36,053 nucleotides of DNA, from contig NZ_BATI01000030.1 of NCBI RefSeq assembly GCF_000467105.1, positions 1 through 36,053 of the forward strand, read 5' to 3'. The notes beneath the pieces were generated by a model. That model made no database searches. It was not told the DNA's origin and saw only the letters and a program-made list of their open reading frames with translations. Below are positions 14,770 to 22,913 of this stretch, in pieces. The position numbers and the translations under genes are program-made. This DNA is from Aquipseudomonas alcaligenes NBRC 14159. GTDB lineage: Bacteria > Pseudomonadota > Gammaproteobacteria > Pseudomonadales > Pseudomonadaceae. The first letter of the stretch is position 1; every line of letters starts with the position of its first letter.

Positions 14770-16133
14770 AAGTCGCGCTGGATCGCCGGCTGGGCGCCTT
14801 CGGCGCGGCACTGCGGCGCCATGCCGGCCTGATCCGCCGCCTGCAATGGGCCGTGGTGCTGCTGTACGCGGTGCTGCTGGTGATTCCGGCCTGGCTGCCG
14901 CTGCCGGATGGCCAGGCGCGCCTGCTGGACGACCTGACCCTGCTGGCGCAGTTCGTCTTCTGGGGGCTCTGGTGGCCCTTCGTACTGCTCTCGGTGGTAC
15001 TGTTCGGCCGCCTGTGGTGCGGCTTGCTGTGCCCCGAGGGGGCGCTCAGCGAGTGGGCCAGTCGCCACGGCCGCGGCGGCGGTGTGCCGCGCTGGATGCG
15101 CTGGGGCGGCTGGCCGACCCTGGGTTTTCTGCTCACCACGCTCTACGGCCAGCTGATCAGCGTGTACGACTACGCCCAGGCCGCGCTGCTGATCCTCGGT
15201 GGCTCGACCCTGGCGGCCATGCTGGTCGGCTGGCTGTACGGCCGTGGCAAGCGCGTGTGGTGCCGCTACCTGTGCCCGGTCAGTGGCGTGTTCGCCCTGC
15301 TGGCCAAGCTCGCGCCCATGCACTTCCGGGTGGATGAGCAGCGCTGGCAGGACAATCCGCCGCCGCACCTGCCGCCGCCCAACTGCGCGCCGTTGCTGGA
15401 CATCCGCCGCATGCGCGGCGCCTCGGCCTGCCATGCCTGCGGGCGCTGCAGCGGCCAGCGCGACGCGGTGCGCCTGATCGCGCGCTCCGGCAGCGAGGAA
15501 ATCGTGCGTTTCGGCAATGCGCCGGACAACCGCTGGGAAGTCATCCTGCTGCTGTACGGGGTGATCGGCCTGGCCATGGGCGCCTTCCAGTGGACGCTCA
15601 GCCCCTGGTTCATCGCCCTCAAGCAGACGCTGGCCGAATGGCTGGTAGAACACGGGCAGCTGTGGCTGCTGCAGGCCGATGCGCCTTGGTGGCTGCTGAC
15701 CCATTACCCGCAACTCAACGATGCCTTCACCTGGCTCGACGGCCTGGGTATCTGCCTGTACCTGGGGGGCAGCGCCCTGCTGCTGGGCGGCGGCCTGCAC
15801 CTGCTGCTGCATGCCGGCGCACGCCTGGCCGGACGCTCGCTGCAGTTCACCCGCCACCTGGCGCTGTGCCTGGTACCGACCGGTGCCGCCGGGCTGTTTC
15901 TCGGCCTCTCGGCGACCACGGTGAAACTGCTGCGCTACGAAGGGCTGGAACTGCTCTGGGTCGGCCAGGCGCGCGTCGCCCTGCTGGCCCTGGCCATGGC
16001 TTGGAGCCTGTGGCTGGGCTGGCGGGTGAGCGCCGCCCTGCCCGGTTGGCGCCGCGCCGCACCGGTCGGCGCGCTGCTGCTGGGCAACGCGCTGATCGGC
16101 TATGGCTGGTGGCTGCAGTTCTGGGGCTGGTGA
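14766..16133 (+). CDS. ftrD: Membrane polyferredoxin of the iron uptake operon (FtrD-like, NapH/NosR-type)
   Basis: Encodes 455 residues. Several membrane helices surround cytoplasmic Cys motifs: WCGLLCPEG (Cys85, Cys89), WCRYLCPVSG (Cys166, Cys170) and CHACGRC (Cys222, 225, 228). It resembles NapH/NosR-type electron-transfer proteins; in FtrABCD it is thought to take electrons from ferroxidation by the cupredoxin. The ferredoxin motif lacks the usual fourth Cys directly after Cys228, so either Cys207 completes the cluster or it differs. The start is fixed by the ATGA overlap. The stop lies 1 nt from the convergent nrdG stop. Confidence 0.87.
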   Translation: MKVALDRRLGAFGAALRRHAGLIRRLQWAVVLLYAVLLVIPAWLPLPDGQARLLDDLTLLAQFVFWGLWWPFVLLSVVLFGRLWCGLLCPEGALSEWASRHGRGGGVPRWMRWGGWPTLGFLLTTLYGQLISVYDYAQAALLILGGSTLAAMLVGWLYGRGKRVWCRYLCPVSGVFALLAKLAPMHFRVDEQRWQDNPPPHLPPPNCAPLLDIRRMRGASACHACGRCSGQRDAVRLIARSGSEEIVRFGNAPDNRWEVILLLYGVIGLAMGAFQWTLSPWFIALKQTLAEWLVEHGQLWLLQADAPWWLLTHYPQLNDAFTWLDGLGICLYLGGSALLLGGGLHLLLHAGARLAGRSLQFTRHLALCLVPTGAAGLFLGLSATTVKLLRYEGLELLWVGQARVALLALAMAWSLWLGWRVSAALPGWRRAAPVGALLLGNALIGYGWWLQFWGW

Positions 16134-16134
16134 G

Positions 16135-16857
16135 TCAGGCCGCGCGCAGCTCGAAACGCTCGAACAGCTGGGCGAAGTAAGGCCAGAGTTCGGCGGCCTG
16201 GGCCGGCGTGGCGGCGGCACCCAGCTCGCCATCGAGCATCTGCTGCGGGCGCGCCAGCTGCACGGCGAAGCGCCGCACGCCAAGGGCCGCCAGGCGTTCG
16301 CCCAGGCGCTGTAGGCGCCGGCAGTCGAACAGATCCCAGTGCACCGTGGTGCGACATTCGTAGTCCACGCCGCTGTCCAGCAGCAGCTCCAGGCTGTTCC
16401 AGTTGGCCTGGCCGCTGCCGCTGACGCCGGTGATCAGCGCCGCGTCCTCCTCCAGCGCCTTGACGTCGAAACCGACCCAGTCGCAGTGCGCCAGCGCGCG
16501 GCCGAAGGAAGCCGGCTTGATCCCGGCGCTGTGCAGGCCGACCTTGAAGCCCAGCTCGCGCACCCGGCGCATGGCGGACGGCAGCGCCGGCTGCAGGGTC
16601 GCCTCGCCGCCGGAGAACACCACCGCCTGTAGCAGCCCCTGGCGCTGGCGCAGGAAGCCCAGCACCTTGTTCCAGCTCCACTCGGTTGGGCCGCCGCAGC
16701 GGATCAGCTCGGGGTTGTGGCAGTAGCGGCAGCGCCAGGCGCAGCCCTGGCAGAACAGTACGCAGGCCAGATGATCGGGGTAGTCGAGGGTGGTCATGGC
16801 TTGCAGCCCGCCGATGCGCAGCGGGCGAAAGGCATGACGCGAAGGCACTGAAGGCAT
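16135..16857 (-). CDS. nrdG: Anaerobic ribonucleotide reductase activase (radical SAM)
   Basis: Encodes 240 residues. The radical SAM cluster motif CX3CX2C is CAWRCRYC (Cys39, 43, 46), with FSGGEATLQP as the SAM-binding GGE motif. The activase makes the glycyl radical on the class III reductase. The ATG at 16857 is chosen because GGAG lies 8 nt before it; the ATG at 16881 has no such site. It follows nrdD and the separate glycyl-radical ORF on the same strand. The protein resembles the pyruvate formate-lyase activase-like NrdG type found with Pseudomonas NrdD. Confidence 0.9.
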   Translation of the reverse strand: MPSVPSRHAFRPLRIGGLQAMTTLDYPDHLACVLFCQGCAWRCRYCHNPELIRCGGPTEWSWNKVLGFLRQRQGLLQAVVFSGGEATLQPALPSAMRRVRELGFKVGLHSAGIKPASFGRALAHCDWVGFDVKALEEDAALITGVSGSGQANWNSLELLLDSGVDYECRTTVHWDLFDCRRLQRLGERLAALGVRRFAVQLARPQQMLDGELGAAATPAQAAELWPYFAQLFERFELRAA

Positions 16858-16925
16858 GCTCGTGGCTCCAATGGCAGACATGGCGAAGCCCGGGCCATCA
16901 CCGATGGCCCGGGCTTCGGACTGAC

Positions 16926-17075
16926 TCAGCGCGGCTCGGCGAAATGCTGGCGCTCGCGATGCTCGGACTGCTTGCCGAGATTGAAGGCCGCCACCGGACG
17001 GTGGTAACCCATCACGCGGGTCCAGACCTCGCAGCGCTGGCGCTGGGCTTCGGGAAGTTGCACGGGTGCATTCAT
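16926..17075 (-). CDS. Separate glycyl-radical domain of class III ribonucleotide reductase
   Basis: Encodes 49 residues, too short for routine gene calling. It begins MNAPVQLPEAQRQRCEVW and holds TRVMGYHRPVAAFNLGKQ, which is the C-terminal glycyl-radical loop of NrdD (motif R-V-x-G-Y-x-x-P-V), with Gly23 as the expected radical site. The preceding nrdD product ends right after its zinc ribbon and has no such loop. A very good ribosome site (AAGGAG, 8 nt before the ATG) shows separate translation. The ORF is in the same frame as nrdD, 33 nt past its stop, with no other stop between. It should dock on NrdD as GrcA/YfiD does on pyruvate formate-lyase; this is inference. Confidence 0.85.
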   Translation of the reverse strand: MNAPVQLPEAQRQRCEVWTRVMGYHRPVAAFNLGKQSEHRERQHFAEPR

Positions 17076-17108
17076 GGTGTCGCTCCTTGCTGTGGATGGA
17101 ATCGTGGT

Positions 17109-19127
17109 TCAGCCGCCGCAGGCGCCGCAGCACTGCTGTTTGTGCAGCAGCGCCTCGTCGCACTTCGGACAGAACTCGTGCTCACCGGCCAGGTAGCCAT
17201 GCACCGGGCAGATGGAGAAGGTCGGGGTGATGGTCAGGTACGGCAGGCGGAAGCGCGACAGCGCGGTGCGCACCAGCTGCTTGCAGGCCTGCGCCGAAGA
17301 AACCCGCTCGGCCATGTACAGGTGCAGCACAGTGCCGCCGGTGTACTTGCACTGCAGCTCGTCCTGCAACGCCAGCGCCTCGAAGGGGTCGTCGGTGAAG
17401 CCCACCGGTAGCTGCGAGGAGTTGGTGTAGTACGGCGCCTCGGGCGTGCCGGCCTGGAGGATGTCGGGGAAGCGCTTGCGGTCCTCCTTGGCGAAGCGGT
17501 AGGTGGTGCCTTCGGCCGGGGTGGCCTCCAGGTTGTACAGGTGGCCGCTCTGCTCCTGGAACTGCACCAGACGCGCGCGCACGTGATCCAGCACCTGCAG
17601 CGCCAGCTGGCGGCCGTCCTCGGTGTGCATGCCCTCGCGGTCGCCGCTGAAGTTGCGCAGCATCTCGTGCAGGCCGTTGACCCCGATGGTGGAGAAGTGA
17701 TTGCGCAGGGTGCCCAGGTAGCGTCGGGTGTAGGGATAGAGGCCGGCATCCATGTGGTGCTGGATCACCTTGCGCTTCACCTCCAGGCTCTCGAAGGCCA
17801 TGTCCAGCAGCGCGTCGAGGCGCTGCATCAGGCCGTCCAGGTCGTCCCGGTACAGGTAGCCGAGGCGCGCGCAGTTGAGGGTCACCACGCCGAGCGAACC
17901 GGTCTGCTCGGCCGAGCCGAACAGGCCATTGCCGCGCTTGAGCAGCTCACGCACATCCAGCTGCAGGCGGCAGCACATGGAGCGCACCTGGTTGGGCTGC
18001 ATGTCCGAGTTGAGGAAGTTCTGGAAGTACGGCAGGCCGTAGCGCGCGGTCATATCGAACAGGCGCGTGGCGTTGTCGCTGTCCCAGGGGAAGTCGTGGG
18101 TGATGTTGTAGGTCGGGATCGGGAAGGTGAACACCCGGCCCTTGGCGTCGCCGGCCATCATCACCTCGATGTAGGCGCGGTTGATCAGCTCCATCTCGGC
18201 CTGCAGCTCGCCGTAGCAGAACGGCATCTCCTGGCCGCCGATCACCGGCACCTGCTCGCGCAGGTCTTCCGGGCAGACCCAGTCGAAGGTCAGGTTGGTG
18301 AAGGGCGTCTGGGTGCCCCAGCGCGACGGCACGTTGAGGTTGTAGATGAACTCCTGCAGCGACTGGCGCACCTGCGCGTAGCTGAGGTTGTCCTTGCGCA
18401 CATAGGGCGCGAGATAGGTATCGAAGGAGCTGAAGGCCTGGGCCCCGGCCCACTCGTTCTGCAGGGTGCCGAGGAAGTTGACCATCTGCCCCAGGGCGCT
18501 GGACAGGTGCTTGGGCGGGCCGGCCTCGACCCGCCCGGGGATGCCGTTGAGGCCCTCGTGCAGCAGGGTGCGCAACGACCAGCCGGCGCAGTAGCCGGCG
18601 AGCATGTCGAGGTCGTGGATGTGCAGATCGGCCTCGCGGTGGGCCAGGCCGACGTCTTCGCTGTAGACCTCGTCCAGCCAGTAGTTGGCGGTGACCTTGC
18701 CGGACACGTTGAGGATCAGCCCGCCCAGCGAGTAACCCTGGTTGGCGTTGGCCTGCACGCGCCAGTCCTGGCGCGACAGGTATTCGTTCATCGAGGCGGC
18801 CACGTCGATCAGCTGCTTGCGCTCGCGGCGCAGGCGGCCATGCCGTTCGCGGTAGACGATGTAGGCGCGTGCGGTCTGGTAGTAGCCGGCCTCCATCAGC
18901 ACCCGCTCGACCCGGTCCTGCACCTGCTCCACGCCCACGCAGTGGAACTCCAGCAGGCGCGCCAGCACCGCGTCGGCCAGGGCACTGGCCTCATGCGCCG
19001 CGAACTCGCCCGTGGCCTGCCCGGCAGCGGCAATCGCACGCTCGATCTTGGCCGCCTCGAAGGGCACTTCCTGGCCATCGCGCTTGAACAGCGCCTGCGG
19101 TCGATAGGGGACCTGATCCGCACACAT
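17109..19127 (-). CDS. nrdD: Anaerobic (class III) ribonucleoside-triphosphate reductase, catalytic chain lacking the glycyl loop
   Basis: Encodes 672 residues. An ATP-cone regulatory domain (about 1-95, QALFKRDGQEVPFEAAKIER) precedes the catalytic barrel, with MCCRLQLD at 384-391. The C terminus has FSICPVHGYLAGEHEFCPKC and a zinc ribbon of Cys653, Cys656, Cys667 and Cys670, then stops two residues later (ACGG). Normal NrdD continues about 15 residues to the radical glycine and beyond; here that part is the next small gene. AGGAGGTG precedes the ATG. The promoter region carries an Anr box and NrdR-like boxes. The enzyme makes dNTPs without oxygen. Confidence 0.93.
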   Translation of the reverse strand: MCADQVPYRPQALFKRDGQEVPFEAAKIERAIAAAGQATGEFAAHEASALADAVLARLLEFHCVGVEQVQDRVERVLMEAGYYQTARAYIVYRERHGRLRRERKQLIDVAASMNEYLSRQDWRVQANANQGYSLGGLILNVSGKVTANYWLDEVYSEDVGLAHREADLHIHDLDMLAGYCAGWSLRTLLHEGLNGIPGRVEAGPPKHLSSALGQMVNFLGTLQNEWAGAQAFSSFDTYLAPYVRKDNLSYAQVRQSLQEFIYNLNVPSRWGTQTPFTNLTFDWVCPEDLREQVPVIGGQEMPFCYGELQAEMELINRAYIEVMMAGDAKGRVFTFPIPTYNITHDFPWDSDNATRLFDMTARYGLPYFQNFLNSDMQPNQVRSMCCRLQLDVRELLKRGNGLFGSAEQTGSLGVVTLNCARLGYLYRDDLDGLMQRLDALLDMAFESLEVKRKVIQHHMDAGLYPYTRRYLGTLRNHFSTIGVNGLHEMLRNFSGDREGMHTEDGRQLALQVLDHVRARLVQFQEQSGHLYNLEATPAEGTTYRFAKEDRKRFPDILQAGTPEAPYYTNSSQLPVGFTDDPFEALALQDELQCKYTGGTVLHLYMAERVSSAQACKQLVRTALSRFRLPYLTITPTFSICPVHGYLAGEHEFCPKCDEALLHKQQCCGACGG

Positions 19128-19140
19128 CCATCACCTCCTG

Positions 19141-19188
19141 ACACATCATCTAGTTGTTGCTAGCAACGAAAAACACAAGATGCTGTGC
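19141..19188 (-). promoter_or_regulatory. Tandem NrdR-like boxes upstream of nrdD
   Basis: ACACATCATCTAGTTG (19141-19156) and ACACAAGATGCTGTGC (19173-19188) match the NrdR palindrome acacwatatatwgtgt at about 11 and 12 of 16 positions. Their start-to-start spacing is 32 bp, three helical turns, as is typical of NrdR box pairs. If nrdD starts near 19181, as the Anr box position predicts, the upstream box covers the start and the edge of the -10 (TAGATT, 19194-19189), consistent with repression. Confidence 0.6.
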
Positions 19189-19215
19189 AATCTACGTCAG
19201 GAGGCCGGATGCAAC

Positions 19216-19229
19216 TTGACCGTGATCAA
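19216..19229. promoter_or_regulatory. Anr (FNR-type) box between nrdD and hemN
   Basis: TTGACCGTGATCAA matches TTGAT-N4-ATCAA at 9 of 10 conserved positions. At -41.5 it would place the nrdD start near 19181, with TAGATT as -10. It is also 97 nt from the hemN ATG and may serve both genes; Anr control of hemN is known in P. aeruginosa. Confidence 0.8.
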
Positions 19230-19319
19230 GTTTGCCCGCAAACCTGCGCTCAGGCGTTCGCGCCGACCGGCGCCAGAGGGTATCCTGCGGTGCATCAAGC
19301 CCCTCAGGAATCACTTGCC

Positions 19320-20705
19320 ATGACCAGTCCACTGCGCTTCGACCGCTCGCTGGTAGAGAAATACGACCGCCCGGGGCCGCGCTACACCTCCTACCCGACC
19401 GCGCCCCAGTTCCGCCAGGCCTTCGCCGAGGACGACTACCGGCAAGCCGCCGAGCGCAGCAACCGGGCGCCCGCCAAGGCCTTGTCGGCCTACATCCATA
19501 TCCCCTTCTGCCAGAGCCTTTGCTACTACTGTGCCTGCAACAAGATCATCACCCAGAAGACCCACCGCGCCGTCGAGTACCTGGATTACCTCAAGCGCGA
19601 AATCGCCCTGCAGGCGGCGCTGTTCAGCCGGTCGCGACGCCTGACCCAGCTGCACCTCGGCGGCGGCACGCCGACCTACCTGAGCAGCGCGCAGCTCGCC
19701 GAACTGATGGACTGCCTGCGCCAGCACTTCCGCTTCGATGAAAGCGACAATCACGAGTTTTCCATCGAGGTCGACCCGCGCACCATCAGCCGCGAACGCA
19801 TCGCCGAGCTGCGCGCGCTGGGCTTCAACCGTCTGAGCTTCGGCGTGCAGGACTTCGACCAGCAGGTGCAGGCCGCCGTCAATCGCCTGCAGAGCGAAGA
19901 GCAGACCTACGAGCTGGTCGCCGCCGCCCGCGAGGCCGCCTTCAAGTCGGTCTCGGTGGACCTGATCTATGGCCTGCCGCTGCAGACCGTCGCCAGCTTC
20001 GACACCACCCTGGACAAGATCATCGCCCTGCGCCCGGATCGCATCGCCGCCTACAGCTATGCGCACCTGCCGGAAATGGTGCGCGCCCAGCGGCTGGTTC
20101 GCCGCGAGGACATGCCGCCACCGGAGCGCAAGCTGGAGCTGCTGGAGCTGACCATCCAGCGCCTGACCGCCGCCGGCTACGTGTATATCGGCATGGATCA
20201 CTTCGCCCTGCCCGACGACGAGCTGTGCCTGGCCCGCGAGGCAGGTACGCTGCAGCGCAACTTCCAGGGCTACTCGACCCATGCCGACTGCGACCTGATC
20301 GGCCTCGGGGTGTCGTCGATCGGCAAGGTGAGCGACAGCTACAGCCAGAACGTCAAGGAACTCTCGCAGTACTACGCGCGCATCGACCAGGGCCTGTTGC
20401 CGGTGCACCGCGGCTACCGCCTGAGCGACGACGACCTGCTGCGGCGCGAGGTGATCACCGCACTGATGTGCCACGGCCGGGTCGAGTTCGCGGAACTGGA
20501 GGCGCGCCACGGCATCCGCTTCCTCGACTACTTCGCCGAGTCGCTGGCCAGCCTCGACGAGCACCTGGCCGACGACCTGGTGCAGATCCACGCCGATGCG
20601 CTGGTGCTGCTGCCGCGCGGGCAGCTGATGATGCGCAGCGTGGCGATGGCGTTCGACGCCTACCTGGGCGAAGGCCAGAGCGGGCGTTTCTCGCGCACCG
20701 TGTAA
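19320..20705 (+). CDS. hemN: Oxygen-independent coproporphyrinogen III dehydrogenase
   Basis: Encodes 461 residues, the length of HemN. The radical SAM motif CX3CX2CXC is present as CQSLCYYCAC (Cys64, 68, 71, 73), close to the E. coli numbering. LHLGGGTPTYLS, SIEVDPRTI, NRLSFGVQDF and the late MDHFALPDD segments are all HemN-specific. It converts coproporphyrinogen III to protoporphyrinogen IX in the cytoplasm without oxygen, for haem synthesis under anaerobiosis (for example NarI haems). The ATG at 19320 has CAGGAA upstream. Divergent from nrdD, with an Anr box between. Confidence 0.95.
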   Translation: MTSPLRFDRSLVEKYDRPGPRYTSYPTAPQFRQAFAEDDYRQAAERSNRAPAKALSAYIHIPFCQSLCYYCACNKIITQKTHRAVEYLDYLKREIALQAALFSRSRRLTQLHLGGGTPTYLSSAQLAELMDCLRQHFRFDESDNHEFSIEVDPRTISRERIAELRALGFNRLSFGVQDFDQQVQAAVNRLQSEEQTYELVAAAREAAFKSVSVDLIYGLPLQTVASFDTTLDKIIALRPDRIAAYSYAHLPEMVRAQRLVRREDMPPPERKLELLELTIQRLTAAGYVYIGMDHFALPDDELCLAREAGTLQRNFQGYSTHADCDLIGLGVSSIGKVSDSYSQNVKELSQYYARIDQGLLPVHRGYRLSDDDLLRREVITALMCHGRVEFAELEARHGIRFLDYFAESLASLDEHLADDLVQIHADALVLLPRGQLMMRSVAMAFDAYLGEGQSGRFSRTV

Positions 20706-20751
20706 TAAAAAACCACCGGCCATGGCGGACCAATGCCGCCTGGCAGGTGGT
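20706..20751 (-). terminator. Intrinsic terminator of the nar-moaA operon
   Basis: On the minus strand an imperfect GC-rich stem (ACCACC at 20712-20717 pairing GGTGGT at 20746-20751, with inner GCCA and GGCGG pairing) is followed directly by a T-run (20711-20706). It lies 31 nt past the moaA stop and abuts the hemN stop. A second hairpin GGCCCA-AGCG-TGGGCC (20755-20770) sits between it and moaA. Confidence 0.8.
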
Positions 20752-20782
20752 AACGGCCCAAGCGTGGGCCAGCGGGAGTTGA

Positions 20783-21772
20783 TCAGCCGCCGGTGGCGTT
20801 CATGAAGCGCAGGATCTGCACGTCCCCGGTATCGAATTCGTGGCGCAGCGGTTTGCGCAGCAGGCCCTGACGGATGGCCGCCAGCACCGGGGCGTCGTCG
20901 CATGGGTGACGGCGCAGCAGGCCGCGCAGGTCGAGCGAATGTTCGTGGCCCAGGCACAGCAGCAGACGTCCCTCGACCGTGACCCGCACGCGGTTGCAGG
21001 TCGCGCAGAAGTTGTGGCTGTGCGGCGAGATGAAGCCGATGCGGCTGTCGGGGAAGCCCTGCAGGCGCACGTAGCGCGCCGGCCCGCCACTGTGCTCGGC
21101 GCTGTCGAGCAGGCTGTAGCGCTCGGCAATGCGCGCGCGCACCCAGTCGCTGGAACAGTAGCTCTCGCCGCGCTCGCGCCCCACCTGCCCCAGCGGCATC
21201 TCCTCGATGAAGCTGATATCCAGGCCGCGGCTCAGGGCGAAGTCGACCAGGTCCGTCACCTCGTCGGCGTTGCGCCCGTGCATCACCACCACGTTCAGCT
21301 TGAGGTTGGCGAAGCCGGCCGCCTGCGCGGCCTCGATACCGGCCAGCACCTGGCCCAGCTCGCCGGTGCGGGTGATGGCGCGAAAGCGTTCAGGGCGCAG
21401 GCTGTCCAGGCTGATGTTTAGGCGCTTGACCCCCGCCTCGGCCAGCGGCCTGGCCAGCTTGTGCAGCTGCGAGCCGTTGGTGGTCATCACCAGCTCGCGC
21501 AGGCCCGGCAGCGCGGCGATGCGCTGGCACAGACCGACTACACCGGGGCGCACCAGCGGCTCGCCGCCGGTGAGGCGGATCTTGCGCACGCCCTGGGCGA
21601 CGAAGATCCGCGCCGTACGCTCCAGCTCCTCCAGCGTCAGCACCTGCTGGCGTGGCAGGAAGGTCATGTCCTCGGCCATGCAGTAGACGCAGCGGAAATC
21701 GCAGCGGTCGGTGACCGACAGGCGCAGGTAATCAATGCTGCGGCCGAAGCCGTCCTGCAGCAGGCTGCTCAT
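20783..21772 (-). CDS. moaA: GTP 3',8-cyclase, molybdopterin synthesis
   Basis: Encodes 329 residues with both Fe-S motifs of MoaA: N-terminal CX3CX2C (Cys24, 28, 31 in CDFRCVYC) and C-terminal CX2C-X13-C (Cys256, 259, 273). The conserved C-terminal Gly-Gly is present. The enzyme starts molybdopterin synthesis from GTP, needed for the Mo-bisMGD of NarG. It is the last gene of the nar operon, 25 nt after the PpiC gene, like moaA1 in P. aeruginosa. GGGAG precedes the ATG; a terminator follows. Confidence 0.95.
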   Translation of the reverse strand: MSSLLQDGFGRSIDYLRLSVTDRCDFRCVYCMAEDMTFLPRQQVLTLEELERTARIFVAQGVRKIRLTGGEPLVRPGVVGLCQRIAALPGLRELVMTTNGSQLHKLARPLAEAGVKRLNISLDSLRPERFRAITRTGELGQVLAGIEAAQAAGFANLKLNVVVMHGRNADEVTDLVDFALSRGLDISFIEEMPLGQVGRERGESYCSSDWVRARIAERYSLLDSAEHSGGPARYVRLQGFPDSRIGFISPHSHNFCATCNRVRVTVEGRLLLCLGHEHSLDLRGLLRRHPCDDAPVLAAIRQGLLRKPLRHEFDTGDVQILRFMNATGG

Positions 21773-21797
21773 GGTACTCCCCAGGCCCTGGGCCGGT

Positions 21798-22766
21798 TTA
21801 CTGCAACAGCGGGCTGTCGGCGCCTTCGAGCAGGATGCCCTGGATGTCCGCCTCGCCGATCAGGTTCTTCAGGTACTGCGCCACGGCCACCTGCCACACC
21901 CGCTGGTCCAGCTCGGCGCAGATGCTCTTGTGCACCGCCTCGAACGGCAGTGGCTGGCCCTCGAGACGCTGTTCCACCAGCACCACATGGAAGCCATAGC
22001 GGCTTTCCAGCGGCTGCCCGGCCAGGCCGAGCGGCAGACGGAACAACTGGCGCTCGAACTCCGGCACCGTCTGCCCCTGGCTGATCTGCCCCAGCGCCCC
22101 GCCCTGCTCCTTGGAGGGGCAGGCCGAATGCGCCATGGCCAGCTCGGCGAAGCGCTCGGGCTGTGCCTGCAGCTCGGCGATCAGCGCCTGGGCCTGGTCA
22201 CGGGCCTGGCTGCGCTCCTCGGCATCGTCGGCCGGGCAGGCCAGCAGGATGTGCCGGGCCGCCAGCAGCGGTGCGCTGGCATAGCGCGAACGATTGCGCT
22301 CGAAGTAGGCGCGGCAGGTCGCCTCGTCGGCATGCGGCAGCGCCACCTCGCGCTCGATCAGCGTGCGGGTGGCGGCCTCCTCCTCGCTCTCGCCCGCGGC
22401 CGCACGGACCCGGATATCCAGCGCGCTGATTCGCTGTTGCAGCAGCTCGCGGATCACCAGCGCCTGGCTGGCCAGGAAGATGGCTTCCTGGCGGGTGTTC
22501 GCCGGGTGGTACTGCAGCTCCTGGGCGATTGCCTCGGGCGCGATGGCGACACCATTGACCTTGATCCGCGGCCACTCCTGCTCGCTGCTGGCGATCAGTT
22601 CCAGTGAGGGCTCATCCTCGCTTTCGTCGTCCGCGGCCGGAGCCTGCTCGACCACCGGCTCGAACGCCTGCACACCGGCCTGCGCCGGCTCGGGCACCAC
22701 GACCTGGCTGGCGCCACCGGCGCAGCCACCACCACCGTTGCCGCTACCTCCGCATCCACAACCCAT
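21798..22766 (-). CDS. PpiC-type peptidyl-prolyl isomerase with Cys/Gly-rich N terminus (NifM-like)
   Basis: Encodes 322 residues. It starts [18 protein letters not shown] (four Cys in 18 residues if both ends are counted: Cys3, Cys5, Cys15), followed by an acidic linker. A SurA/NifM-like helical part follows, then a parvulin domain with [14 protein letters not shown] and the [20 protein letters not shown] and [13 protein letters not shown] marks. No signal peptide, so it acts in the cytoplasm. The P. aeruginosa nar operon has a PpiC gene at this place, and NifM is needed to mature nitrogenase Fe protein, so a role in NarGHI or cofactor maturation is a reasonable inference. GGAGGTG precedes the ATG. 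Confidence 0.87.
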   Translation of the reverse strand: MGCGCGGSGNGGGGCAGGASQVVVPEPAQAGVQAFEPVVEQAPAADDESEDEPSLELIASSEQEWPRIKVNGVAIAPEAIAQELQYHPANTRQEAIFLASQALVIRELLQQRISALDIRVRAAAGESEEEAATRTLIEREVALPHADEATCRAYFERNRSRYASAPLLAARHILLACPADDAEERSQARDQAQALIAELQAQPERFAELAMAHSACPSKEQGGALGQISQGQTVPEFERQLFRLPLGLAGQPLESRYGFHVVLVEQRLEGQPLPFEAVHKSICAELDQRVWQVAVAQYLKNLIGEADIQGILLEGADSPLLQ

Positions 22767-22792
22767 GTCACACCTCCACGCATTCGTTTGGC

Positions 22793-22847
22793 GGTGGGTG
22801 AGGCCACCCACCTTGCTGGTCCCGGATGGCGCTGGCGCCTGTCCGGG
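22793..22847. repeat. Two hairpins, one REP-like, between narI and the PpiC gene
   Basis: GGTGGGT (22793-22799) pairs ACCCACC (22806-22812). Next, CCCGGA (22821-22826) pairs TCCGGG (22842-22847) with a perfect inner stem GGCGC-TG-GCGCC (22828-22839). The second unit, read TAGCCCGGA...TCCGGG, resembles a frequent pseudomonad intergenic repeat. It lies in the only long gap (147 nt) of the nar operon and may set the relative expression of the distal genes. Confidence 0.6.
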
Positions 22848-22913
22848 CTACACGACTCAAGATTCATCCGCTGTGGATCGGCCGGCCGAGGCGCAGCCGA
22901 TCCAGACGTTGCC

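Noticed and set aside
16858..16881. Upstream ATG for nrdG at 16881
   Set aside because: No ribosome binding site precedes it, while the ATG at 16857 has GGAG at good distance and the family begins there.
17076..17111. Readthrough of the nrdD TGA as selenocysteine or by suppression
   Set aside because: The frame is open into the glycyl-radical ORF, but no SECIS-like hairpin is seen after the TGA, and a strong ribosome site plus ATG explains independent translation better.
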